64,000 nt of DNA from Asterias rubens (Eukaryota > Echinodermata > Asteroidea > Forcipulatida > Asteriidae), in the NCBI RefSeq assembly GCF_902459465.1, contig NC_047067.1:10862840-10926839 (forward strand), read 5' to 3'. Positions 21,763 through 33,900 of this stretch are shown one piece after another (position 1 is the first letter of the stretch; each line of letters begins with the position of its first letter). The notes beneath the pieces are model-generated. The model had not been told where the DNA came from. It searched no databases and saw nothing but the letters and a program-made list of their open reading frames with translations. The position numbers and the translations under genes were made by a program.

Positions 21763-22146
21763 ATTAAAGACAGTGGACACTATTGGTAATTGTCAAAGAT
21801 CAGTCTTCTCACTTGGTGTATCTCAACATGCATAAAATAACAGAATTGTGAAAATTTGAGCTCAATCTGGTGTCCAATTTGCGAGATAATAATGAAAGAA
21901 AAAACACCCTAGTCACACGAAGTTGTGTGCTTTCAGATGCTCGATTTCGAGACCTCAAATTCTAAATCTGAGGTCTCGAAATCAAATTCATGAAAAATCA
22001 CTTCTTTCTCGGAAACTACGTCACTTCAGAGGGAGCCGTTTCTCACAATGTTTTATACTATCAACCTCTCCCCATTACTTGTTACCAAGTAAGGTTTTAT
22101 GGTAATAATTATTTTGAGTAATTACCAATAGTGTCCACTGCCTTTA
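21763..22146 (+). repeat. Repeat family A copy
   Basis: Nearly complete: ttaaagacagtggacactat at the start, aattaccaatagtgtccact gccttt at the end. The centre holds tgaggtctcgaaatcaaatt paired with an inverted tttcgagacctcaaattc. Confidence 0.92.
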
Positions 22147-22896
22147 AACTCTCCATTGGAAACTGAGTGTCACAAGACTATTTTATAGAGCCCTTCTTTT
22201 AGACAATAAGTTAGAAATGTTTATAGTTTTTCTGCAAAGAGGCAGTAAGAACATTTGGTTATCTCTTGTTTGACATCAAAATTTACTATCATCGGCAGAT
22301 TCTTTGTCTTGGAAATATTAGTGCAAATTGTAAAAGTCATAGGTCAATAACAGATTATTATAATCATCAACCCCAGAGAAAAGAGTTATTCTTCCCCAAA
22401 GTCCTTTGCTTTTGTATCTCCCCCAAGAAATATAGTGATAAACCCAATCAAAATAAAATAAAATAAAATAAATTGATACATAAGTTAATATATTTTAAAT
22501 AAGCTGCTCATTTCTTTCTAATCTTTTAATCCTTGTTCTGCTGCTCTGTAAAAGCTTTCATATTTAGTGTACTTTAAATCTACATTGTTTATATAGAAAC
22601 CATTGTCCGCTTGTTTAGTTTTGTGTCCGTATGTTTTGTTTTGAACTACAAAATTTTACTTGTTTTTGGCGTTTTCTTTTCTTTGGTTTTGTTCGCTTCC
22701 CTCTTCTGAATCCTAAATGTAGCAGTGCCTTGGGATGACTAAACCAACCCAACTTTTCGACAGGGTGTATAGACCATGTAACTTTTATGCATACTGTTAT
22801 ATATTAAATACAAGTTTTTTAAAAATGCACCATTATCTGCAATTAAAAGATGTAAAATGTACATCGCCTAAGAAAAATTACACACTCGTTTTGTTA

Positions 22897-23282
22897 TTAA
22901 AGGCAGTGGACACTATTGGTAATTACTCAAAATAATTATTGGCATAAAACCTTTCTTGAATACGAGTAATGGGGAGATGTTGATGGTATAAAACATTGTG
23001 AGAAACGGCTCCCTCTGAAGTGCCATAGTTTTCGAGAAAGAAGTAATTTTCCACGAATTTGATTTCGAGACCTCAGGTTTAGAACTTGAGGTCTCGAAAT
23101 CAACCATCTAAACGCATACAACTTCGTGTCACAAGGGTGTTTTTTTCTATCATTATTATCTCGAAAGTTCGATGAAGGATTGAGCTCAAATTTTCACAGG
23201 TTTGTTGTTTTATGCATAGGTTGAGATACACCAACTGTGAAGGCTAGTATTTGACAATTACCAACAGTGTCCACTGCCTTTA
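22897..23282 (-). repeat. Repeat family A copy, inverted
   Basis: ttaaaggcagtggacactat at the left, accaacagtgtccactgcct at the right. The interior is in reverse orientation relative to the copy at 21763, for example aacggctccctctgaagtgc. Confidence 0.92.
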
Positions 23283-23424
23283 ACTTTCAATAAAACATCT
23301 GATCATTAATCAAAACACGCTAATACTTACTCTTGTAAAAAAAAAATAAATAAATAAAAACCAAATCACCCGAGAATTAGAGTCAATCCAAGAAACCCAC
23401 TTTACCTGCTTACCAGTGCAGGCG

Positions 23425-23822
23425 CGCATTTTGGCGACCATGACCAGAAACATGTTTCTGATGTTAAATTCACTGACCAAGATAATTTTCAAGAGCTACA
23501 TGAAAACAGGTTGGTAACGAGAAACAGTTTTGTGGGGTAGATACATCTCTTGAAAATTCATGTTCTTATAATATGCAACCTTCATTTTCAAGTAATGGAT
23601 TTAAGTCTTCCTAATTTTAGCACTGTTATTTAATTGTTATTGACAAGGTATTTCATATTTAAAAGAATTCCATTTACAGTTTTTGATCTTGAATTCAAGC
23701 CTAACCGATCCAACAACTCGGTAACAGTTTGGTCGGAGCAGCAAACGAACACATGAAAACGCTCAACCGATGACCAAAGCTCAAACATGTTTCTGGTTAG
23801 GGTCACCAAAACGCATTCCTAT
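23425..23822. repeat. Inverted repeat, about 38-bp arms
   Basis: cgcgcattttggcgaccatg... near 23430 is the reverse complement (with substitutions) of acatgtttctggttagggtc, accaaaacgc near 23788-23817. The spacer is about 320 bp and non-coding. Confidence 0.6.
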
Positions 23823-24020
23823 CATCCTCCATACTGATGAAGAGATCGTTTGCACATTTTGCACAAAACATTCCTTGACACCAAAAATAATTTTCCCTCC
23901 ATCAGGCAGGGCCAGACTACTGATCAATCGTAACAGTGGCAGTTATCTCACAAGTATCGTTGAAACTTCTCAAACGACAACTCCCACTGTTTAATGAATG
24001 TGACCATCACATCTTAAGGC

Positions 24021-24272
24021 AAGTTCGAGTGCGCACATTTTAGTCGACTACTGACCGGCAGCGTACCTGTACATGCGCAGTGACGCACTCACTCGAACGA
24101 CTCGTTTGGAAGCCTAGTCAACCATCGCTACCATATTCAACACTACATAGACCAACAACATGGTCATGAAGTTCAAAATGGCCGACCACAGTAGTCAACC
24201 AATGGTTGACCAGCCTGGGTTCGAGTCAAAATAGTAAACCTTTAGTAAACCATGGTGTACACTCGAACATGC
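24021..24272. mobile_element. Possible MITE
   Basis: aagttcgagtgcgcac at the left and gtgtacactcgaacatgctc at the right form imperfect termini. The interior has repeated agtcaacca/agtaaacc motifs. Tentative. Confidence 0.4.
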
Positions 24273-24575
24273 TCATAGATGTTATCGAGCCATCTTAATT
24301 TTTGACCACACAAATGCTCAAAACCAAATTGAGGTTTGAGGGGGATAAAAAAGACGGGTTCCGTCAAGCTCTTACAATCCTGATACGATATACGGGAAAC
24401 TGAACAAAAATGGCAATGTACACTAAGGTCGGTTAGTATAACCTAAGGCAGTGTCCAAATTGGCATCTACGGCCAGGCTAGATCTCCACGCCACCATGCG
24501 TTCATGTATAAGACATCCCTAGCAACACCCTTAACAACAGCTATAGCCAAAGGCAGAGTGATAGCCATAGCTATC

Positions 24576-24732
24576 AATAGACCTTATGCATTGACGTCAT
24601 CCAGCCGCCATCTTCGAGGTCAAACGGTGACGAAATAATCGAAACGCACATAGATTGGCCAATGAACAACCTCCTTTTGACCTCAATGCGGGGGTGCCGT
24701 ACTGAAATGACGTCATGTGCATAAGGTCTATT
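24576..24732. mobile_element. Short MITE with ATAGACCTTATGCA termini
   Basis: AATAGACCTTATGCATTGAC and its inverted partner ...GTGCATAAGGTCTATT enclose tgacgtcat on both sides plus inverted gaggtcaaa / ttttgacctc. About 157 bp, 177 bp beyond the NT5C3 stop. Confidence 0.75.
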
Positions 24733-24908
24733 CGAGCAAGGCCTAAGAACTGTCCTTTGCACTCTACTGCTTGCTCACACTAAACAACTTCAGAATAAAA
24801 AATATATATATAAAAAAGTATCAAAAGACAGTTCTTGTATCATATTTTGTTTCATCTTAAATTACTGGTACATGTACCTCGCTGACCCATGATGAAATCT
24901 TTGGTTTA

Positions 24909-27900
24909 TTACAAGATTTTATTCAGTATAGCGATGGGAAGGTCCATTGTTTCGTCGCTGATTAGCACAATGTCAAAATTGTCTTTGTACATCTCTAGGT
25001 TCTGTTCAATCTGCAGGAAGAAAATGGCAAATGAAAAAATCGTAAGAAAACATCGCACGTGCAGACATGAACAACTCTTTAAAGGTACTGGACACCATTG
25101 GTAATTACTCAAAATAAGTGTTCGCTTAAAATCCAACTGAGTAACGAGCAATGGAGAGCTTTTGATAGCATAAAACATTGTGAGAAACGGCTCCCTCTGA
25201 AGTAGCGTAGTTTTTGAGAAAAAAGTAATTTTCCACAAAAATATTTGAATTGAATTTGAGACCTCAGCTGAGGTCTCGAATTCAAGCATCTGAAAGCACA
25301 CAACTTGTGCAACAAGGGTGTTTTTTCTTCCATCATTCTCTCGCAACTTCAACAACCAATTGAGCTCAAATTTTCACAGGTTTGTTATTTTATGCATATG
25401 TTGAGATTCACCAAGTGAGAAGACTGGTCTTTGACAATTACCAAAGGTGTCCACTGCCTTTTAAAGGATGAGGAGCAATTCCAGAATGAAACAATTTATG
25501 TAAAGAAATATATTAAAAGACAGTTCTTGCATCATATTTCTTGTCTTAATTTACTGGTGCCTTCCAAACCATGATGAAGTTACTAGTTGATTACAATGTT
25601 ATTTTCTTCAAAGGGGTAAATTTTGGAGATTTGAAGACAATGTGTTCCTTCAATGCATCTGCTGGATCCTAATTGTTGGTTTACTTTGCTTCAAATTTCC
25701 CAACCAAACCGCCTATTCTCAACATGGGGCGAGGCATTAGTGTATAGCAGACCATTAACTATGATGATATCACTTGCCTCAACCCTCAGCCATCTTTGAG
25801 AGGGCACAGCTATTTTCATTTAAGAAATGGCACTTCCATTGGAAAATCTTGCAAGTGAATGTGAAATTTTAAAGGGGCACCAAGGCAAAGTCCAGGGGCA
25901 ACAGAGGCAATGGCCTTTGTAGCCTCCGTAGTCCTTGTAATTCCAGGCCTGATGGCTAAGAACCATGCAAGTAGTTTCTTGCCTACCAGGAAAAAACCAT
26001 TGAATACAGAAGGTCACTCCTTTTGTAACCAATATTGCAATGGTCTCGACATGTGCCTGGTTTCATTCGTTAAGTTGTTTTGCTTGAGTGTAAAAGATTT
26101 TGAATGTACCAGAAAAACCAACAACATGTAGGCAAGGCATAATAATCTTATCGAACTCCAATCACTGTTTTGTCTTATGCGGTCAATATTGCATTTCTCA
26201 CTCCGGTAACATTCACACAAACAGCTAAAATGTTTTGGTTTTGGGTTGAACAACAGATCAAGACAGTTTTGACAGTGACAGAAACATTCACTTATGACCG
26301 ACTTACATGATCGTTTAAGAATCCTATCTTCAGAGTGTGCTGTGTGTAAGGCATCCCATCCACCATGCTGAGATCTCCGAGAGTGTCCCCTAGTAGAATG
26401 ATGTTATCTCGTTTCCTGTGTCTCTCAAAATATTCTGGATGATGCACTGCAGCTTCGTGCTTGTTGTACGTGTGAATCAACTCCCCTTTAAACCCTACTA
26501 GCTTATCCTGAATCAAAGTAAAAAAGGGAAACATTGGGCAATAGTTAGTTCCGAGGGACTTTTGATTGCCTGATCGGACATGGAAACCCTTCTTGTCCGT
26601 CTGCGAACATTTTGTAATAACTTATTTATTGATTTATATATTTTGTTTATATCAGCTGAAAAACACATAACATGGTCGGTAGTAATACAAAGTAAAACTA
26701 AAAATGACATGTTTACGAAATCAAACATTAAGTAGTATCACAAAGACAATCAACGACAACATCAACTATTAAATCCTAGGCTAGCCGGATATAAGGAATA
26801 ACCTAAAAATACTTTATGACAAATATTCAATTATCGTAGCAATGCAAATTATTATTTCCACAGTATCAAAAACAAAAGACAATTTAAGTTTGAAGTTTAG
26901 AGTTACATAGTTCTATGACAAGACTTAATTAAATAAAGAACAAACATTGAAGTTCATGAGACTGTGGAGGTTTCCGTATAGAAGCACAGCTTGCAAGGTT
27001 ATGGGTCCCTGAGCAAGCGTGCCCATTTAGCCGACAATATACAATTGATGCACGCTGTGACAGGGTCCATGGCGAGGGGGGAAATGGCACCCGAGGCCAA
27101 GCCGAGTGTGCCATTTTCCCCCCACGGGTGTCCAAAACCCATGGACCCCAATCACAGCGTGCAACAATTGTTTTGTTATACCTTGGTAACATTAATATTC
27201 CTCTTCTCGAAGTTCTGTTGTAATCTTCAAACATCATTACGAAGGCGTGTTCATTGTTTAAGCAGATGAACAAGAAACAATTCCTTACTGTTCCCTTGAA
27301 CCCGCGGGTGTTTCGTACACAGCGCTGGGAACGATCATCAATGGGAACGATCAAGGTGATGTACACCAGTGTACATCACTTTTCATGTTACCCGCCGCGT
27401 TGTGCGTTACGCGTAGCGCGCATCCTTAGCCATGGTACATGCGTTTTTGTTGCATGAACCTGATTGGTTCTCGACCAATCAAACTTCACAGTTTGTTCCC
27501 AAGGTATGCTTTTTGATGTCTGGTGGAAGACACCACTCCAAGTAGGAAAAATGTTCCTGTAAGGACAGATGTACATGTATTCAAGAAGGCTCAATGCACA
27601 AGCTGCTAACAATGAAAGTAGTTACCTAGACAAACTAACAACAGACAAACACAAGCAAAGACAGAGCAGCAATGTAAGAATGGAAAAAATCTATCAACCA
27701 TATGAACCCAACAAAGTACCCTTAAATTTACACTTTCAGTATGTGTCAAGAAAATAAAATGCATAAGCCTTTTATTAGAGATATGGCGGACACAATGCGA
27801 CAACACTATAAGGTTTGGGTATATTTGTGTGTATACAACCAAACCAAACAGTACACTCCTATCACGTCCGCCATACCTCAATTTGCAGATTAAAAATTAT

Positions 27901-30900
27901 TAAATTTTTCAAGAACAACAAACAAAGAATGATGATGCACTCGATGGTTTGTGTGTAAAAAATTTTTACCCATGATTGAAGCTAAACACCGAAGCTTCTT
28001 CAGTATACATTTGTAGGCATTTAAAAAAAATCACATCCCAAACATTTTTCATTTCAGGCTTGATACTTCACGTCGGCAACGAAGGTGATTGCCTCCATGT
28101 CCCAGGGTCATTGCCTTAATGCCCTTGAAGCGTTCCAGAATAAATTTTAAATTTCCGCATAGGGTGCCTTTTTGCCCTTTTTTATCTTTTTTAATATTTC
28201 TTATGCAAGTCGCCAGACACACAAGGCCTGAAGGCCACTTCAAGGTGTGGGCTACAATTTTTTTTCTTCCAGAGGCCGTTGCCACCTACTCCTAGGACTG
28301 AAACAGGGTTACCCCTTTTACAGTCGAAACGGATGGAGGCTTGGGTATTATCAATTCAAAGCCTGGTCTTCCTCTTTCAAAAACAAAACATACAGGCCTC
28401 TCACTGTCTCATGAACAAACACACAGACAGCAGCAGCAAAGTGTTTACTAACCTCTTCGTTAAATTCCATAAAGTTTGAAATGACTTGTACATTTGGTGT
28501 GACAAGATCGTCTTGTTTGACCACCTCGAGTAGGATGTCTCCAATCCCTGCAGAGAAGATCAAGATTGGCACACTGGCGCAATCCAGGATGTTAAACATG
28601 ACGTTGCTGTGCTCCCTGGTAAGAAAGAAAAACAATACTAGAAAATTCAATTTTTGTCAACTACAAAAACAAGTACGATCTATTATTATAATAATTATTA
28701 TTATTATTAATTCGACCAAGACACAAGACAGTCACGTTCTCAGAAATCAGTATACTACAAGCAAACAGAATCAGGAAAACTAGAAAATATCAATCCAAAT
28801 TGTTAAAATAAAACAAATAGGAAACATTGACATATTGAAACTTTGCATGGTGGAAATATGTTATAAGGGTTCCGGTGACACCATGTAATGATAATCTCTA
28901 AATGAGTTGGGGTGGTTCTGAAAAGAACCGTTAGTTTCAAATCGATGTTTCGATCAGTATGCTCTGATTGTCTTCTGGAGAAAGTTGGACTCTGATGCTG
29001 CACGCTGCTTAAGTACTGATGATGCGGATTAGCTTGGTGGTGCTAAATTCACTGGCCTTAGGCATACAGTCAAGTGTTAATTTTGAGCCCTGAAGGAGTA
29101 CATGTGTACAATAGAGCTGCTTATTTATTTATTTGTTTGTTATTTTTTTTCTAATATTTTTTATTGCTTTTTGTACCATATGTTGTTTATACTTATATCA
29201 TTGTGTACCCCCAGATGTTGGGCAACAGATCTACGGATCGTGTATGTAGTTGCTTTTGTTGTCCAATGCCTATCATGGGATTTTGTTTTGTACTGTTATG
29301 ACAAATAAAATGTTATTAATAATCTGCATATCTAACCATCAGGAGGATTGAATAAAAGGGTTTTAAGGTTTTCTTGTTTCTACAGAAACGTTGTAAAACA
29401 GGCAATATGTTCCAGTTTTTTCAACAGAGGGCGATTTGAATGTAAACATGGGTCACTAAGCGTGAGCCCCAAACAGGTACAACAACCAGGGAGATAATTA
29501 GAATTATATTCGATGCAACAGGGAAGAAAGTTTTCAAACAAATCAGGGAGATTTTCAAATGGGTTCATCAGAATTGGTTCATGGAATTGGTTCAGGAACT
29601 CTCTGCATGAGTTGGCAGCTCTGCAAATGTCAATGCTAAAAATGTCAACAGTAAAAAATGTGGTAACTGTTTATCTAGTTCCCTAAACCATTGGTGGACT
29701 TCCCCATAAAAAAAAAACCCACATTAAAAGATCAGGGTGCTTTTTGTAACACAAAACACAATTTCCACAGATTTACATTTAACTTACACTGTTGAAGATA
29801 ATGATAGTGGAAAGTGTACCTTAAAATATTAGATGCTGAGGTGCTGTAGGTTTGGAGAAACGAGTAAAACAATGTCACGAAAATACGTTTTTACATGCTA
29901 AAATAATTTTCATCTCATGAGCAGTGAGACGAAAATTGTTTTCATGACATTGTTTTACTCATTTCTCAAAAACTACAGCAACTCAGCAAGTAATAATTTC
30001 AGGGAAGCTTTCTACTATCATTATCTTCAAACTGTGTAAGTTTAATGTAAATCTGTGGACATTGTGTTTTTTGTCCTACAAAAAGTACACAGACCCTTGA
30101 AAACGACGAACCTGAGTATAACATTGGCAGTCCGCACCATTTCTGCAATGTCGCTCCTGTTGAGATTGCATTCTACAAGAAGATCATGCGCTGACGTCCA
30201 CCTGAGGAAGGAAACATTTTTTAAAACTCAAACAAATTGTCTAAATGTTAGACAGTTTCAAAACTTGACATAGCTTCTTATTGACAAAATTCTTTCCATA
30301 CAAAAACAACATTTAAGAAACATGAAACAATGCACTCACTTAACATGCTGAGCGGTTAAGATTATTGAATTAAAGTTCTGGTGGTTTTCAGTCATCGGTG
30401 GGTTCCAATCCCGGTCATGACATTTGAGCACAGACAACTTACTAAACTGCTCACAAAAAGTAAGGAAACTTTTTTCAATCCAATATATTTGTTATTATTT
30501 AATACTCTCTTTGTATATGGTATATATCAATGCAAAGCTGAACTGTTCCTCTTTAAAATGATACCACAGTTGCAATGATTACATGTTGCTGGACTTGACC
30601 ACGTTAATGAGAATGAGACAAAGTCACAAATCAAATGTGCAAAAATTAGCAATTTTGTGTTACTGTGTGAACAATCAAATTGACAATGTAATTCAAACAA
30701 GCAAGACAACTTACTGATCTTAATCCACTTTATTGAGACAAGAAGTTTGGTATAGAGCAAGACAACTTACTGATCTAAATACACTTTATTGATACAAAAA
30801 GTTCAGTAACAAGTGGATGATCCGAAGGCGTTGATGACAGCCTGGCACCTTCTTCTCATGTTGCACACAAGTCTTGTGATGCGCTTATGATGAGGGATGG

Positions 30901-33900
30901 CGTTCCATTCTTTATTAAGGAACCTGGTTAGGTCAGCCATAGTTGATGTGTTGGTGGTTCTGGCGCGGCCAGTGAGGCCAAGCTGGTCCCACAGATGTTC
31001 CATGGGATTCAGGTCTGGACTGTTAGCAGGCCAATCCATCCGGTGCACCCCAACATTTTTCAGGTAGTCAGTCACCAGTCGGGCTCGATGGGGGTGAGCG
31101 TTGTCATCTTAAAATATGGCATTTGGTCCAAGAGTCTGCAAGTATGGGACTGCATTCGGCTGTAGAATATCGTCTTGCAAATACCCATCAAACAAGGTGT
31201 TTTTCATGAGATGAGGGTTAATTGTGTCCGATGAGCTCACTGGTGCAAATCATCGTGTAAACCATTAATGGTTCTGATTATTGAGCATTACCTATTGACC
31301 ATTCACAGACAACAGTAATTTTGGCACATTTGATTTGTGACTTTGCCTCATTGTTATTCGTGTAGCCAAGTTCAGCAACATGTTATCATTGCAAATGTAG
31401 TATCATTTTAAAGAGGAACAGTTCAGTTTCCTTTTTTTTGTGAGCAGTTTATAATTGCTTCTCTTCACCAAGGGGTATAAATGGGTAACTGCGAGGGTAG
31501 AGGTTGGTATTGTGCTTGAAAACGCTTGTGGAGCGCTACTGCAGCCTAGGGCTGTACACTCCCCATGGAACTGAGAAAAATTACAGGAATGTTAGTGGCC
31601 CAATGACCAGGGGTGGATTTCACAAAGAGTTAAGACTAGTCTAATCCTGAGTTAGGACAAGTTACTCGTCCTAACTCAGAACTAGCCTTGAGTTTTTCAT
31701 ATCTCCTAGGACTAGTCCTAAACTAGCCTCGAGTTTTTCATATCTCCTAGGACTAGTCCTAACTTTTTTTTTAACTGACCCCAGGGCACTATTACTAATG
31801 TAAAGAGTATTGATAGGTTACTGTAAAATGCGCTATATATGAAAAAGTTATTATGGTGCTAAACTTTGTACAATACCTTCATTGGTTTAGATTTTCAAAC
31901 CAACAGTCGCCATGTCGAGTTTGAAAAAACAGTTTGTATGCATGTAGAAAAGAACATTCAAGATAGGAAGGCAAAATACAGCATTCAGTTTGTTGTTTTG
32001 GGTGCATTCAATTAGCTTCCCTGTGTCAACCCCACAGTGCTCCTTTGGGTCACCCCCTGACACAAGCTAATCCACTGATCACTCACCGCTCTCGTAGTGA
32101 CGTCATGCACCTGGGGCCAGCCCCCAAGTGACTGCTCCACAAGCAGGGCACTGGGGGGCTGAGCCGGGTGAGCCCCTGGAATGAAGTCAAAGCTATTCGA
32201 GCATACCAGGGGCAGATCAGGGTTGAACCGGGAAAGCTAATCGAACGCACCCTTTGTGAGGTGAGATTTGAGTGACCTTTACTTACCAGTCAGTCATCAG
32301 TTTATACTTTTCTTCTTTGGTTAACGTATTGGACATCTCTAGAGGGTAGTAATGCTCACGCGTTGCTATAGCTTTCTGTCTGTACTCCTCGGGAAGAACT
32401 GGGCTAATATCTAAAACACCTGTTAAAAATTCAATCAACAAAATTTCAAGGGATTATCTTTTCTTTCTATCATACCTGATGAGTAATTGATTGCACAAAG
32501 CACTAGGATGCATCTTAAAGGCATTGTACACGCTTGGTAATTATCAAAGACCATGCCAGCCGTCGATTTCACCAGACTCTTTCTTACTTAGGATTAATCT
32601 TAGAACTTACATGTAGGATGAGTTAAGTTGTGTAACCATGGACGTTAGGGCGCATTGACCCCGTCCTAAGTTAGGACGAGTTACACATCCCAACTCGATA
32701 GGATTAATCCTATCGTTTTGTGAAATCGGCTGCTGTTTTCTCACTTGGTGTATCCCAACATATGCATAAAATAACAAACCTGTAAAAATTTGGGCTCAAT
32801 TGGTCATCGAAGTTACAAGAAACTAACAAAAGAAAAAACATCCTTGTTGCACAAAGTTGTGTGATTTCACAATGCCTCAGAAAGGCTTATGCATAAAGTC
32901 TTTCTCAGATTCAAATATTTTAGTGAGAACTACCTCTGTCTCAACGACTGTCTGTTGCTCATTACCAAGTAGTTATTACCAAACGCGTCAAGTGGCTTAT
33001 ACACTCCACAAGATTTTTCCACAAACATAGGAGGCCAATATGGAGTCTTGTGAAAATCGCCACACTCAGCGACTGGGTAAATACAAGTCAAAGCCTAAAA
33101 ACTAACAAAACATGCTCCTGTACCATGGCAAGTAGGCACTTTTCTCCCACTGTTGTCCTTAAAACGGGATAAGGTTCGGTCAAAGTCCGTCACAACTAAA
33201 AGTTTGGTCTTGCCATCCCGGATGAGCTGCGTCACAAGCTCCTCCACTCTGTCCGGATCTTTCATGTGTACATGTGGCTTTTGGAACTCGTCCATCTGCA
33301 GATAAAAACACAAGAAAAACATTGTTTGTGAGAATTTCTATAATCAATGGGAAAACATCAAAGCTTTTATAAAGATTCATTATATACAGACTCAGATCTA
33401 CCTCCATGGTTCAAATTAGTAAAAGAAACTACTCTTTTAATTTCACATTTAGTTTACATGACAACAAAGGCTCGAAAGTTTGACTGTTGGATGGATATCT
33501 GCAATGCATTATAGCATTCGCAGGAAGTATGAACCATGCCTTATTTATACTTACTAAACTGGAGTATGGAAAAGTTTCCGTATGGCGCCACCACTTTTTC
33601 ATTCGATATTTAATAATATAGGAACTTATTTACCTGATTGATATATCCCTTTATGTAAAAATGAGTGAAAAAGTGGTGGCGCCATACGGAAAGTTATCCC
33701 ACAAAAGAGGCAACCTTTCAGCGGCCCATGGCCGCGATGGCGGCAGCAAGAGGTTGATGTCGATGTCCACGGCGGGGATAGAAATTCTTTCTTCTTACCA
33801 TTTCAATGATCTTGGTCCGCTTGTTGGGTTTTCTCCTACTCAATACAAAAGTTGTTACCGCAACAGCACCCACGGCAGCCACAATGCCCGCCCCTACTGC

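Noticed and set aside
23397-23465. Possible first exon MVAKMRACTG with a GTAAGC donor on the minus strand
   Set aside because: The same sequence is one arm of the 23.4-23.8 kb inverted repeat, so the resemblance to an exon is probably accidental.
26929-27366. 145-codon minus-strand frame
   Set aside because: It spans a GC-rich palindromic repeat and has no conserved domain.
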